25,821 nt of DNA, taken from Hypsibius dujardini (lineage: Eukaryota; Tardigrada; Eutardigrada; Parachela; Hypsibiidae). The translations under genes and the position numbers were made by a program. Within the stretch, counting starts at the first letter, position 1. Each line of letters begins with the position of its first letter. Location of the stretch: contig LRSR01001015.1 of NCBI GenBank assembly GCA_001579985.1, forward strand, positions 1 to 25,821. The letters run 5' to 3'. Shown here in pieces: positions 11,830-22,182 of this stretch. The notes under the pieces were generated by a model. It had not been told where the DNA came from, did no database searches, and worked only from the letters and a program-made list of their open reading frames with translations.

Positions 11830-14237
11830 TACTGTAGAAACCCGATAACTTCAGGGGAACGCGCTCGGTTAAATCGAACGCTCGATTATTTTCACCGCCC
11901 GGTACAGAAAATAACACCCGGCCCTATTAGCATTGCGCACGTGGCCATAAATCTAAGCGATCGGATTTCGAATCGCCCGAACACGCTAAGCGGTTGGCTT
12001 TAACTCTGATTGGGCAACTTTTTGGCCAGTGCGTGCTCGTCGCAAGAGATCAATCAATCATCGTTGTCTTCATCAAAAGGGACACCCACAACTTCCTCTC
12101 CCACTGGTCCACTGATCTGATCTTCGTCGATTATCTCAGCTTTTACAAAGGACTTCCTGACGAGCGATGAACTAATCTGGTACCAGGCGCGAGAAACAAA
12201 ACCGATGAACTCTTGACGGCTAGGCTTTTTTAAGTATCCGCTCTTGGTGTAGGACTCGTGCGCGTTGCGCCATTCGTGATATTCCACCTTGATTAGCGAC
12301 TTGAACACACTGTTAACCATTACGTCGAGAGGTTGCCATTTATGTGTCATGCCAGCTGGGATTAAGATCTGCTGCACATTTCGCTTCTCCAGAAGTTGAG
12401 CGCTAAAAAATAATTAGTAAGTAGTCAATCAAATCAATCAACTGTTTGTTTGCATGTCGAATTTGACCTTTCCAGCCAATCAAGGCAATCGATCATTGAA
12501 ACGGATGCTGAAATAACCGTTAAGGTAATCAGCCAATCAAGCTTCGACAATCATACAGAAATGATTATTAGCTAAATCAAGTCAATCAATGGTTCCGGTT
12601 CATGTTGAAACAGTGAAACATAATCAGTCAATCAACCAAGCAATCACCAATTACCTTGAATCCATTTTATGGGCACTGAATTGATCTCGGATCAACACGA
12701 TTTCTTCCCCATTTTCCGAAAAACTCTTCTTGATGTATTCGTGATCAAGGTCCTCGTTCCACCAGGCGCTCTTAGAACTGCACACTCTGACGTTTTCTGG
12801 CAACACAAGGGCCTTCATGATTTTGTCTGACAATTTTCCCGTTTTGGCTGCTCCTTTGAACACGATCCAAGCAGGCTCCTTAGATCCGTCGGCAGAAATG
12901 GTCAAAGTGATGGTAAACCCCTCTTTTTCTCCGGGAGGCTGCAACCCTTCCACCTTTAAAGACAGGGAAGCTGTCTGTGATTTTGATCGCTCGATTTATT
13001 GATTAGCGAGAAGTCGGAAACGAAATGTCAATGGCGCGCGGAGGTGTGAGCAACGGCGTGTGTGACTGTATAAAAAACAAAAACTCGGCACGCCTCTGGC
13101 TTGCCTGCTTCGCACCGATGGGAGATATCGTTCGAGTATACGGAGTGACTAATCGGACATTAGTCTGATCCATGTTCTTGATGTGAGCCAGGCGGAGTCT
13201 CCGAAAGTTGATTTTCTCCAAGACTTCTTGGAAGAACTCGCCCTGCTGCGCCTATCGATAAATCAACCGCTAAAATCAATTACGAAAATAGAAATAGTCA
13301 ATAGACCAATCAACCGTAGCAGAGCGTGTATACTAATCAAACCAATCAATCCCATCATTAAAAAGCTGAAAGATCAATCAATCAAAGGATTATAATAGCC
13401 AAAGTGTTATAAGCCAATAGGTCAATCAATCGAAACGACTGCGACCAACTTCGTTACAATACCTTATCTTGCTCACTAAAAGAAGCTTTCCTCGAATCAT
13501 GAGTCATGGCACGGTAGGAAAAGCTGAAACGTTTTTTAAAATTCAAAACCCAATGATTCGACGCTTTGAAGCTTGTGTACGCCAGCCGCTGAGCTATTTC
13601 GAGCGCTTTTTCTTTGATGTCGCAATGGCGCACAATCCGATATTTCGCTCTTTGAGAGCAGATCCAAATGTTGACTTCTGATTCCAAGACTGGATAGGAA
13701 GCGGGTCGCCTGAGACGAGGCTTGGGTGGAGGATTTTTTTTTCTAAAGTTCCCAGAAAACCATATCAATCAGCCAATCAAGGGCAGTAAAACAACGCACT
13801 ATGTCGCGATTCTTCAATCAAGAATCAATCATAGGCATTGCAAGGTCAACAACCCCTCAATCGATCAATCAATCACAGGCCGACGTACTTGAGCTAATGC
13901 TCCAGAGTCTTCAGCGGCACACCATCTTGTTTGGCGAAATTCGCTTGGGATAAATTAAAATGTTGATAGCGGGCTAAAATTCGTGTTCTCTCTTCTTCGG
14001 AGTAGCGATTGTACCTCACCATTGTTACGCAGAAGTCTTGTGCCAAAAATGATGAAATTTAAACCAATCAAAGAATCAATGGCTGTAATTCCTTCGGAAT
14101 TTGAATGTTGATGCAATCAACAATCAACAAAGTGAGTCTTGTGTCTCGACATTTGAAGCAATCAAGCCCAGGCTTTTCTTTACGTGTGTTCTGTTTAACC
14201 GAGCGCGTTCCCCTGAAGTTATCGGGTTTCTACAGTA
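11830..14237 (-). mobile_element. pogo/Tigger-type DNA transposon, near-complete
   Basis: Terminal inverted repeats of 44 bp at 11830-11873 and 14194-14237 (outer end TACTGTAGAAACCCGATAAC) are identical in every base and are preceded by AG on each side. TA at the outer end of both arms fits the TA target-site duplication of the Tc1/mariner-pogo group. The roughly 2.4-kb element encloses a five-exon transposase of the CENP-B/pogo DDE type. Perfect repeats imply recent insertion. Its left edge abuts a fragment of the 11457-11720 repeat family, so it may have inserted into an older element. Confidence 0.9.
12054..14022 (-). pseudogene. pogo/Tigger-like DDE transposase with four introns and one nonsense codon
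   Basis: Five exons join in phase: 14022-13889, 13742-13463, 13251-13092, 12970-12655 and 12402-12054, giving 413 codons with the stop. In order: an N-terminal helix-turn-helix region (YSEEERTRILARYQ), a CENP-B-type DNA-binding domain (about residues 50-130), then the DDE catalytic domain with candidate acidic residues D166 (NMDQT), D287 (RDQFSAH) and D323 (QPLDVMVN); 35 residues separate the last two. The join after KMDS to AQLLEK at 12655/12402 and the join at 13092/12970 restore a continuous family-like sequence. The only break is TAG at 13894-13896 (codon 43), where a Trp (TGG) would be plausible. Three of the four introns (126-252 bp) are rich in CAATCAATC; the 121-bp intron 3 is nearly free of it. 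The TGA stop lies at the edge of a CAATCAATCA tract. It is called a pseudogene because of the TAG; a sequencing error is possible. Confidence 0.85.
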
Positions 14238-15260
14238 CTCATGCAAGGGTTCTTCGTCTTGGGGACTTGCTGTAGCGTTTTGTATGTCAGGTCGCGGCGC
14301 TATCTTTTCACCGTTCAAAGGGTACGAGCATAGGCAAAATTGCGGGAATGTAAAGATGACAAAACTAAACTAAACTGAAAAACTAAACTAAAACAAATAA
14401 TACAAACTAATTTCAACAAAACCAGACCTGAAGTTTTGTGAGTAACTAAACGAAACTAAAGAAAAACTCTCTGGCAACAAATTTTGGTTTATTATACAAA
14501 CTAATCAGTCGATTAATTTTAGTTATTGATGTTCTTCAGTGTACTAGAATGTACAGTAGGTGAACTGTTGAGCCACGTTGAGTGTGTGTTCGTTCGTGAT
14601 TTCCTCCTTTGTTCTTAATGGGTAAACCAGCAACAGATACATTTTTTGTATGTTAACAGTGGCGCGTCCTAGGGGGTGGCAAGTGGGCAATTGCCCCCCT
14701 CCCCTGTCCGAAATCGAAAGTGACCCAATGGTACGCCCTGACGTTTTTTAGAGTAAAAATAGCAAAATCATACCAACATATTATTATATTTAAAATTAAA
14801 AGTTATGCCCCCCCCGTACCGGAAGGTCTAGACGCGTCTATGCATACTGTATGTACTATAATTTATGCCCAATCATTGGAAGACTAACCAACCCGCGAGA
14901 CACCAAGTCGCATAGTAAGTAGTTACTCAAAATTGTTTGGAAAAGGGTGTGCTGAAAAAAGCACCAGCAACCTCAACAAACCGTAAAAGGCAACTTATAG
15001 CAGCAATTATGATCACTACTCTGTATTATTACAGCATAGTGTACAGCTCAATATAGCAGAATTAAAACACATTTTCGGGTCTTTGTGACAAGATAATAGT
15101 ATCATAAAAATACGTAGTATCGGACTCTGGAGGGAACGAAGTGGGTTCGATCACATCTCACCCATGTGGCTTTAATTCCGTCGACCTGGGGATCTCTGGT
15201 CCATCCTGCCTTGGGGAGCGACGCACCTTAAAAAACACCTCCAGCTAAACTACTAGTAAA
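14238..15260. other. Non-coding stretch with degenerate repeats
   Basis: No gene seen. ACTAA-rich degenerate repeats occur at about 14360-14460. At 14657-14715 is a sequence starting CAGTGGCGCG and running into a GGGCAATTGCCCCCC palindrome, a composition typical of DNA-transposon ends. A loosely matching inverted GACGCGTCTA lies near 14831, suggesting a degraded element of about 190 bp, at low confidence. Confidence 0.4.
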
Positions 15261-15298
15261 TAACTAGTACGGCAAAAGCTCAGAATACTTAAGAGATA

Positions 15299-15442
15299 CA
15301 CAGCCAGACAGAAAGACAGAAAGACAGAGAGACAGAGAGACAGAGAGACGGAGAGACAGAGAGACAGACAGAGAAACAGATAGACAAAGAACCAGGCAGA
15401 CAGAGAGACAGAGAGACAAACAGGCAGACTGACAGAGAAACA
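15299..15442. repeat. CAGA/GAGA tetranucleotide tract downstream of the growth factor gene
   Basis: Interrupted CAGA, AAGA and GAGACAGA repeats. They lie just beyond the stop of the PDGF/VEGF-like gene, so may be in its 3' UTR. On that transcript strand they read CTGT. Confidence 0.8.
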
Positions 15443-15484
15443 GCCCTAGACATTCCTGTGAATGGTCACTGATGCGTCTCAATC

Positions 15485-17573
15485 TTACGCGCATTGGTAA
15501 CTGTGGTCGAAGTACATGCCAAAGGGGCATGTGGAACAGACATTCGGGCACTTGCACTGGCAGGTTTTGCTGTCCCAGATGCGTTGTGGTCCGCACGACT
15601 GGGCGAGATCCTGCTTACAGACGCATCTGCAGTTATTCGCCTCATAGCGCTGATGAGCGTGGCAATCGGTTTGCTTCTGGAAGCAGTCGCAACTGCAAGC
15701 CAGATGGTCTTCCAGTGTGAAATTCTGATGTCCAACGGGAACGAGCTTGCCTTCTCGGTACACCAGTATCAGACCCTAAATAAAGACATTCCCGATTGGT
15801 CATTAATCATATTACCTACGGAAGTCCGGCAGCGGCGCGAACCTTGCGGATAAAGGTCTGCGTTTTTGTCGGCCGACAGAGGAGGTTGTTATGTCCGCAA
15901 ATGCCGGAACATCGTTTGACTTTGGTTCCCAGCGGGTAGATGACGACGGAGGCGTTTGGCTTAGGCATCTCTATCACAGCTAATAATAAAATAATGTCGA
16001 TTACTAGTATAAAATATCTTGGCCATCAATCCAGAGGCGTGTCGAATTTTCGCAGGAGCTAGGAACATATTAATGCCTCAGCGAGCTAGTGTTGTTTAAA
16101 TCAAGATTTTGAATTTAAATTAAAACTCAGCACTCGACCAAAGTACGATATTTAATTCAGTTAAAAATGATTCAGTCAGTAATTTAAAACAAAAACGCTG
16201 TTTTCCGGTATGTTGAATGAAATTTGAAATAAAATCACCGTTGATTTACAATGTTAAGTTTTGGTGCGGGGGGGCCCAATGCCTCATTGCCCCCTCCCCC
16301 CAACTCGCCACGCTAGTGGAACCTTCTGACAGTCCAATTCGTTCAGTATGAGATGAAATTTGTTATTCTGTTCACTACCCAAAATCGCTTTTTAATCGGC
16401 TCACTCATGAGTTTCTCTTTGATAGTAGATGCTTGATTGGTTGATTTTTTGTACTATAACCTAGCATACTATAGCACATCTTACAATCAAGCAATCAAGC
16501 GGGTGCCGTCAAAGAGAAACCCATGAGTGAGCCGATTTAAAAAGCGATTTGAATGGTGAACCGACATATAGATTTCACCTCATACTACTACTGTACAGCG
16601 TGCAGTACACTTTACAATCAACGACAAGATTGAGTACACTGGAGGGTCCGGGTTATGGGCAAAAGGAACGGAGCAAGGGGTGGTTAGGTGGTTGATTGTT
16701 TGATTGTTTGAAAATCCCTTCCTGTCCCGCCCCTTTTGCCCATTCCCCGGACCCTCCAGTGTACTCAATCTTGTCGTTGACTGTACTAGACTAGTGAATA
16801 GAGGGCAGAATAATACTTACTTTCCGTGGGGGCGCATCCCGCATTTTCCGCCAACGGGGTATTATCCACTGCTTGTGGCACTGTACAAGGGTAATATATA
16901 AGAAAGCTGAAGTATTGAACCATAATTCATCAACACTTAATGCCTTCATTATAAGTGAACAATCAAATGAGCAGGAAGTAAGTGCGACTATAGAGAACGC
17001 AAAATAATTAAAGTACACCTTACTTTGTAAGCTTATCCTAGATGGTCCTCCCTTTCGGACGTTGCTTCGCGTTGGAGTATTCTCGCATGGCCGATTGCCA
17101 ATGCAGATCATCACCGGGACAGCTTCCGGCTCGGATCCGCCAACCGGATACAGAGCACTGGCACCACCGTACCGTTCCAGCACGGCACTCGTGGACTCCA
17201 TCGAGGCCAGCTCCTTCATCAGATCCATAGGAACCTTATACACAGACAAGGATTACACTTTTTAAATACACACGTGACTATATTATAGCACCACCCGAGA
17301 TAAGCCATTTAGCTCGGCCAGTGCACGACTGAACGCACTGGCCGAGCTGAATGGCTTAACTCGGGTAGCGCCATAATATGGCCACTTGTGTAACAGTATT
17401 CATATGTTCAGTTATATATAAAGATATATAAACGGTAAATATTAAGTCTCAGTGCCGAGGCTAACACTTACATCAGGTCCATTCGCCAGTATCTGTGAGA
17501 AAAATAGCGCGATGAAAGTGACCGCTGTCAGGCGATGTTGTCTGCGCGACCGTTGGGTATGGAGAACTTCCAT
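15485..17573 (-). CDS. Pvf: PDGF/VEGF-like secreted growth factor, 5 exons
   Basis: A secreted cystine-knot ligand for a PVR/VEGFR-type receptor tyrosine kinase. Exons are 17573-17472, 17234-17024, 16880-16821, 15979-15843 and 15775-15485, phases 0, 1, 1, 0, giving 266 aa. Residues 1 to about 31 form a signal peptide (core TAVTFIALFFSQILA). The growth-factor domain begins at Cys120 (GCAPTETVIEMPKP), continues through VKRCSGICGHNNLLCRPTKT (Cys148, 152, 159) and closes with CSCDC (Cys197, 199). A Cys-rich tail follows with CxCxC motifs (CRCVC, CQCKC), as in VEGF-C/D and insect Pvfs. N-glycosylation sequons are N133-A-S and N188-F-T. The two positions that form inter-chain disulfides in VEGF are Gly142 and Ile151. 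Exon 2 (residues 35-104) is unrecognised, perhaps a propeptide. The ATG follows no other start; the TAA at 15485 overlaps a possible donor (GTAAGA), so a further 3' exon cannot be excluded. Confidence 0.88.
16260..16319. repeat. Poly-G/C transposon-end-like fragment
   Basis: The segment GGGGGGGCCCAATG followed by CATTGCCCCCTCCCC, ending CGCCACGCTAGTGG, resembles the reverse complement of the 14657-14715 fragment (AGTGGCG...GGGGG...CAATTGCCCCC). Both look like remnants of one repeat family. Confidence 0.45.
16345..16586. mobile_element. Hairpin MITE 1 in growth-factor intron 3
   Basis: Arms of about 80 bp starting AGTATGAG(A/G)TGAAAT at each end are inverted copies with scattered mismatches. 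The inner section (AATCGGCTCACTCATG) is best conserved. The centre holds CAATCAAGCAATCAAG. No coding potential. Confidence 0.8.
16618..16780. mobile_element. Hairpin MITE 2 in growth-factor intron 3
   Basis: An inverted repeat starting TCAACGACAAGATTGAGTAC has the first 35 bp of each arm identical, and similarity extends to about 65-70 bp per arm. The loop contains GATTGTTTGATTGTTTG. It ends about 40 bp from the exon-3 donor at 16820, with only about 30 bp separating it from the preceding hairpin. Confidence 0.82.
17268..17392. mobile_element. Small hairpin element in growth-factor intron 1
   Basis: Two arms of about 55 bp (left inner AGCTCGGCCAGTGC, right inner GCACTGGCCGAGCT) are inverted copies with a few mismatches around a 10-nt loop. 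Outer ends read CAC(G/A)(T/A)G-like sequence. It occupies half of the 17235-17471 intron. Confidence 0.8.
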
Positions 17574-18237
17574 TTTGTGGATATGTAGTCAACGTTTCCG
17601 GTTGTTTATACAGTCAACGAGCTGGTTCGTCGGGAATTGGGAAAATGAAAGTTTTCAAAATATTTCATCTACGGTCTCTCATGAAACCATGGGCTCGGTC
17701 GTTCGCGGAATGCCATAAATCGGAATCGGAGTTACAACTACCGTACGATACTGTCAGTACATCTATGCGGGTACACCGTTCATTCATCTGAGTCACGCGC
17801 AGCCCACGAAAATGTAGTACCCAACAACTCTAACATGGCCTTCTTATCAAGGGCCCTCATCTTGAACGGTTAAAGGGACTTTGTCCTCGCTCCGGAAAAA
17901 AAACCGGCACGAGATGGGAAATATTACGCAGTTTGAGACCACAGGAACTGAAAAGCGAAAACTGAAACCCGCAGCGCCCTCTAGCATAGAACATTAGCTT
18001 ATTGATTGATTGGTTCCTCGCCACATTCTGCACTGGATAGTGAGGTGCGTTCAGTCGGTTCAGTTTCCACATCGCGAAATGAATGAACCCCGTGAACGTG
18101 CCATGTGGATTTTCTGAATTGTCGGAGAAGAATCTTCACCAGCAGCTGTGGGTCGCCATTCATCAGTTTCTTTTTCACCTCGTTGATCCTGTCGTTGGAC
18201 ATCTTTTTCAGCCCGTTTTTATCCGGATTACCAGGAG
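17574..18237. promoter_or_regulatory. Divergent promoter region between growth factor and RpL23A
   Basis: 664 bp separate the two head-to-head start codons. A pyrimidine run CTTTTTC at 18203-18209, about 30 bp before the RpL23A ATG, resembles the TOP/TCT initiator typical of ribosomal protein genes. It could instead be an acceptor tract (ctttttcag) of a 5' UTR intron. No other motif is clear. Confidence 0.45.
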
Positions 18238-19618
<1,381 letters not shown>

Positions 19619-19658
19619 GCGTTTAGCGAGTCATGTACCGTTTTGTCTCTTACGGATT

Positions 19659-19664
19659 TTTATT
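19659..19664 (-). terminator. Candidate poly(A) signal for mRpS23
   Basis: TTTATT on the plus strand is AATAAA on the minus strand, about 280 bp after the mRpS23 stop and the first such hexamer I find. It lies past the RpL23A signal, so the two 3' UTRs would overlap. Confidence 0.45.
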
Positions 19665-19697
19665 TCGAGTTTGTCGTACTGCGACGCGTAGATTCGG

Positions 19698-19703
19698 AAT
19701 AAA
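19698..19703 (+). terminator. Poly(A) signal for RpL23A
   Basis: AATAAA 80 bp after the RpL23A stop on the plus strand. Confidence 0.7.
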
Positions 19704-19941
19704 AACGGAAACGGATTATGTATTGATGTTTTTTTTGGCCGGGAACACGACATTCTTCCTTAAACCTCAGGGCCGATTGATTTCACAAGAAAAGGCTTTT
19801 TCGATAATTTTTTTCAGGTTAAACAAATACAAACTACGATCCGAAACTATAATACAAACGATTTTCGGATTTTTCTTCTCAGTATCCGCGGAGCCCTTAA
19901 GAAACACAGCACTCAATAAGTCATTACAAGTGAAACAAGAA

Positions 19942-21507
19942 CTAAACGCCACGTTTATGCCATTTAAAAGGACCAGCTGGCATAAAAGGCTCCCTTTCGT
20001 TCGTGTACACGGGGTCTCCCGCTTTCCGGTAATCTATGTCCACGTTTGCCTCGGATTCCAAGGGCGTTCCTTGAGCAGCCATTTCGTCCAAGGCTGCTTG
20101 GACAAGTTGATTTCGCGGTATCCGCGAATCTTTCGCGAGCTCCAAAAATGTATCTACAAATCTGAAAAAAATTCAAATGAAGCCCACAGATCAGATGTTT
20201 GGAGTGCGGTGGAACTCTGTTCTTGTTCACTGTACTTTGTGTGAAATAGTTATGTCTGTCTGCCTGCGTTGTTGCTTTCGTTTGAGTCTGCTTGCCCACC
20301 GAATTTTCATCTGCCTGTATTCATATACTGTATTGCTATATCCCTATTAGTTGTCGTTCTCTGTCTGTGCGCCTGTCTCTCTGTCTGTCTGCTTGTCTGC
20401 TTATCTGTCTGTCTGTCTGTATGTGTGTCTGCCCGTCTGTCTGGTTTTGCATATTTGTTTGTCTGTCTGTTTGTCTGTCTGTCACTCGGTCAGTCTGCCT
20501 GCCTGTCTTATGTATCGGTAGTTTGTCAGTCACGGGACTGCCTCCTCTTTCCACTATCGAATGGGTTTCACGCCGCACATGAAGAAAACTTACTTTTGTG
20601 ACAAAGTGTGGCCGGTCGGCGATACCAGATTGATCACACCGGGACTGGAGAAGTGCTTGTAAAAGTGCCTGGAAGCAAAACCGGTGATATGGGATTCAGT
20701 CTGGCTTTCCCGGCTAACAACCACTGCTGGGATAAACTTCAAACGTACGCTCGAATAATATCTTCCGGGTACATGATGTCCTTAATCTCCTTGAAGACCG
20801 TCGGTCGCTCCGCGGTCGGTGTGAGCTTCGGCGGAAAGGCCTCGTAGACGTCATACCACAGCGGTCTGTCCTCGAATTTCATCGCCCCACCCCGGATCAG
20901 ACCCTTTATTCTAGAAATAAATAAAAACATGATACATACAGTGTAGTAGCTGTGCAACAGCTGCACGGACTGTGACGGACAGCACGATGTATGTGCTTCA
21001 ATTGTAACAGACAAAACATTTTAATTCGCTGCAAGGTTTTTTTTATTATATGACGTTGTATATGTCATAAAATAAACCATATTTTCGGTATTTAATATAA
21101 GATTTCAAGTACAATGCCCTGAATTTATGCATTTAAATACCGATTGTTATTTTTACAATTTCAAATAAATAAGACCCGATTTCGTCATAAAAATTATATT
21201 ATAAATCCATTTAAACACTATTTGTAATCAATCAATCAATCTATCAATCGAACATAAAATAATCAAAATCATAAGATTGCCGCAGTGGAAACCATTTTGT
21301 GGTTCAGCTGCGGTACCAGGCCAGTTTGACCAAATTAACAGTGAATAATGCAATGTTTAAACTATTATGTACAAATGCATTGGCCAAACATGGCTGGCGA
21401 AAGGAGTGTACGGTTGAAATTAAACGAACGAATTTCTTGATTAGCGGAATTAGGGACGCGAACCTGGTGAAGACGGTGCCCAGATTTCGCAATCGGCTTT
21501 CCGCCAT
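19942..21507 (-). CDS. mRpS23: Mitochondrial small ribosomal subunit protein mS23, 4 exons
   Basis: Metazoan-type protein of the mitochondrial 28S ribosomal subunit. Exons are 21507-21464, 20910-20749, 20668-20594 and 20161-19942, with phases 2, 2, 2, giving 166 aa (human MRPS23 is 190). The start MAESRLRNLGTVFTR matches the family N-terminus; exon 2 carries the family signature RPLWYDVYEAFPP and the MYPEDIIRA segment, exon 3 FYKHFSS, and exon 4 KFVDTFLELAKDS, ending KWHKRGV. The short first exon has no obvious separate presequence, as in homologues. The exon-2 donor is GTACGT at 20748, not the in-frame read-through. Intron 3 carries a CTGT tract and intron 1 a CAATCAATC tract near 21229-21250. 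It is tail-to-tail with RpL23A (324 bp between stops) and head-to-head with PSME3IP1. Confidence 0.94.
20360..20520. repeat. CTGT tract in mRpS23 intron 3
   Basis: Interrupted CTGT with GCCTGTCT and GTTTGTCT variants; CAGA on the mRpS23 transcript strand. Confidence 0.8.
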
Positions 21508-21902
21508 TCCGGGTATTGATAAATCGAGTTGGGATGAGAAGCCTTCTTTGCAACTTGAATAATTATCGAGATGCGAGAGGGAGAGGAGAGTTCGCGGTAA
21601 ATCAGGAAACGCAAACAAGAACCTCTTTCCGAATTTGACTTGTGTGTGAATTGAAGCACGTAGCAGTCTCTGTTTCAGATCTGTGTATGCAATTGTTATT
21701 CGGAACAAAAACCGAAACGTGGGAAGTTAAAACTCGTCCTTTCAAAAAAGCATCCAAATTATCATAACCGGCTACGAGAGCGAGTGGTGTAAATTCTGCA
21801 AGAAAAACAAAAAAATTGTCAATCAATCAAGCACGGAATTCAATAGTATTATACGGGTGGCGCTTGGTGAGTGAACATGCCGCACTGATTCTCGTAGTCG
21901 GC

Positions 21903-22064
21903 GAGAACAATTAATTCTCCGCCCAAAGAACAAGGTATTCTAAAAAAGAACAAGTTGTTCCTTGAGAAAACAATTTATTTTGCGGGAGAACAATTTATTC
22001 TTGGGAAGAACAATTTATTCTCGGACAGAACAATTTATTCATCTCTTGGAGAACAATTTATTCT
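21903..22064. repeat. Eight-copy array of a 20-bp palindrome-cored repeat
   Basis: Units spaced almost exactly 20 bp apart share the core GAACAATTTATTC (copies at about 21903, 21928, 21948, 21968, 21988, 22008, 22028 and 22050). One copy, at 21948-21960, is GAACAAGTTGTTC, a perfect odd palindrome. The array ends 119 bp before the PSME3IP1 ATG and about 400 bp before that of mRpS23, in their shared divergent region. Confidence 0.88.
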
Positions 22065-22182
22065 GTTGTTTTTGTTCCCTCGCATCGGATTTACTGATTT
22101 AATTTTTTTAAATAAGATTTATTTTGTTTGCGGGATTACTCGCATTTTTTTTGTCGCTTTTGTTGTGAATTGAACTTTAGCC

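Noticed and set aside
11749-12003. Plus-strand open frame overlapping the pogo left end
   Set aside because: It runs through the terminal repeat and shows no similarity to any protein; it is a chance frame.
13003-13091. Read-through of transposase exon 3 to a stop at 13003
   Set aside because: Family-like sequence stops at SQR, and the donor at 13091 joined to the acceptor at 12971 restores both phase and the expected sequence before GEKEGFTIT.
14101-14373. Plus-strand open frame across the pogo right end
   Set aside because: It spans the terminal repeat boundary and unrelated flank, with no family match.
17452-17718. Plus-strand open frame opposite the growth-factor first exon
   Set aside because: It is the antisense of an exon with a clear signal peptide and matching splice donor.
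21903-22064. CRISPR-like array or heat-shock element cluster
   Set aside because: The genome is animal, units are contiguous 20-mers without spacers, and GAA/TTC spacing (7 nt) does not match the nGAAnnTTCn heat-shock pattern.
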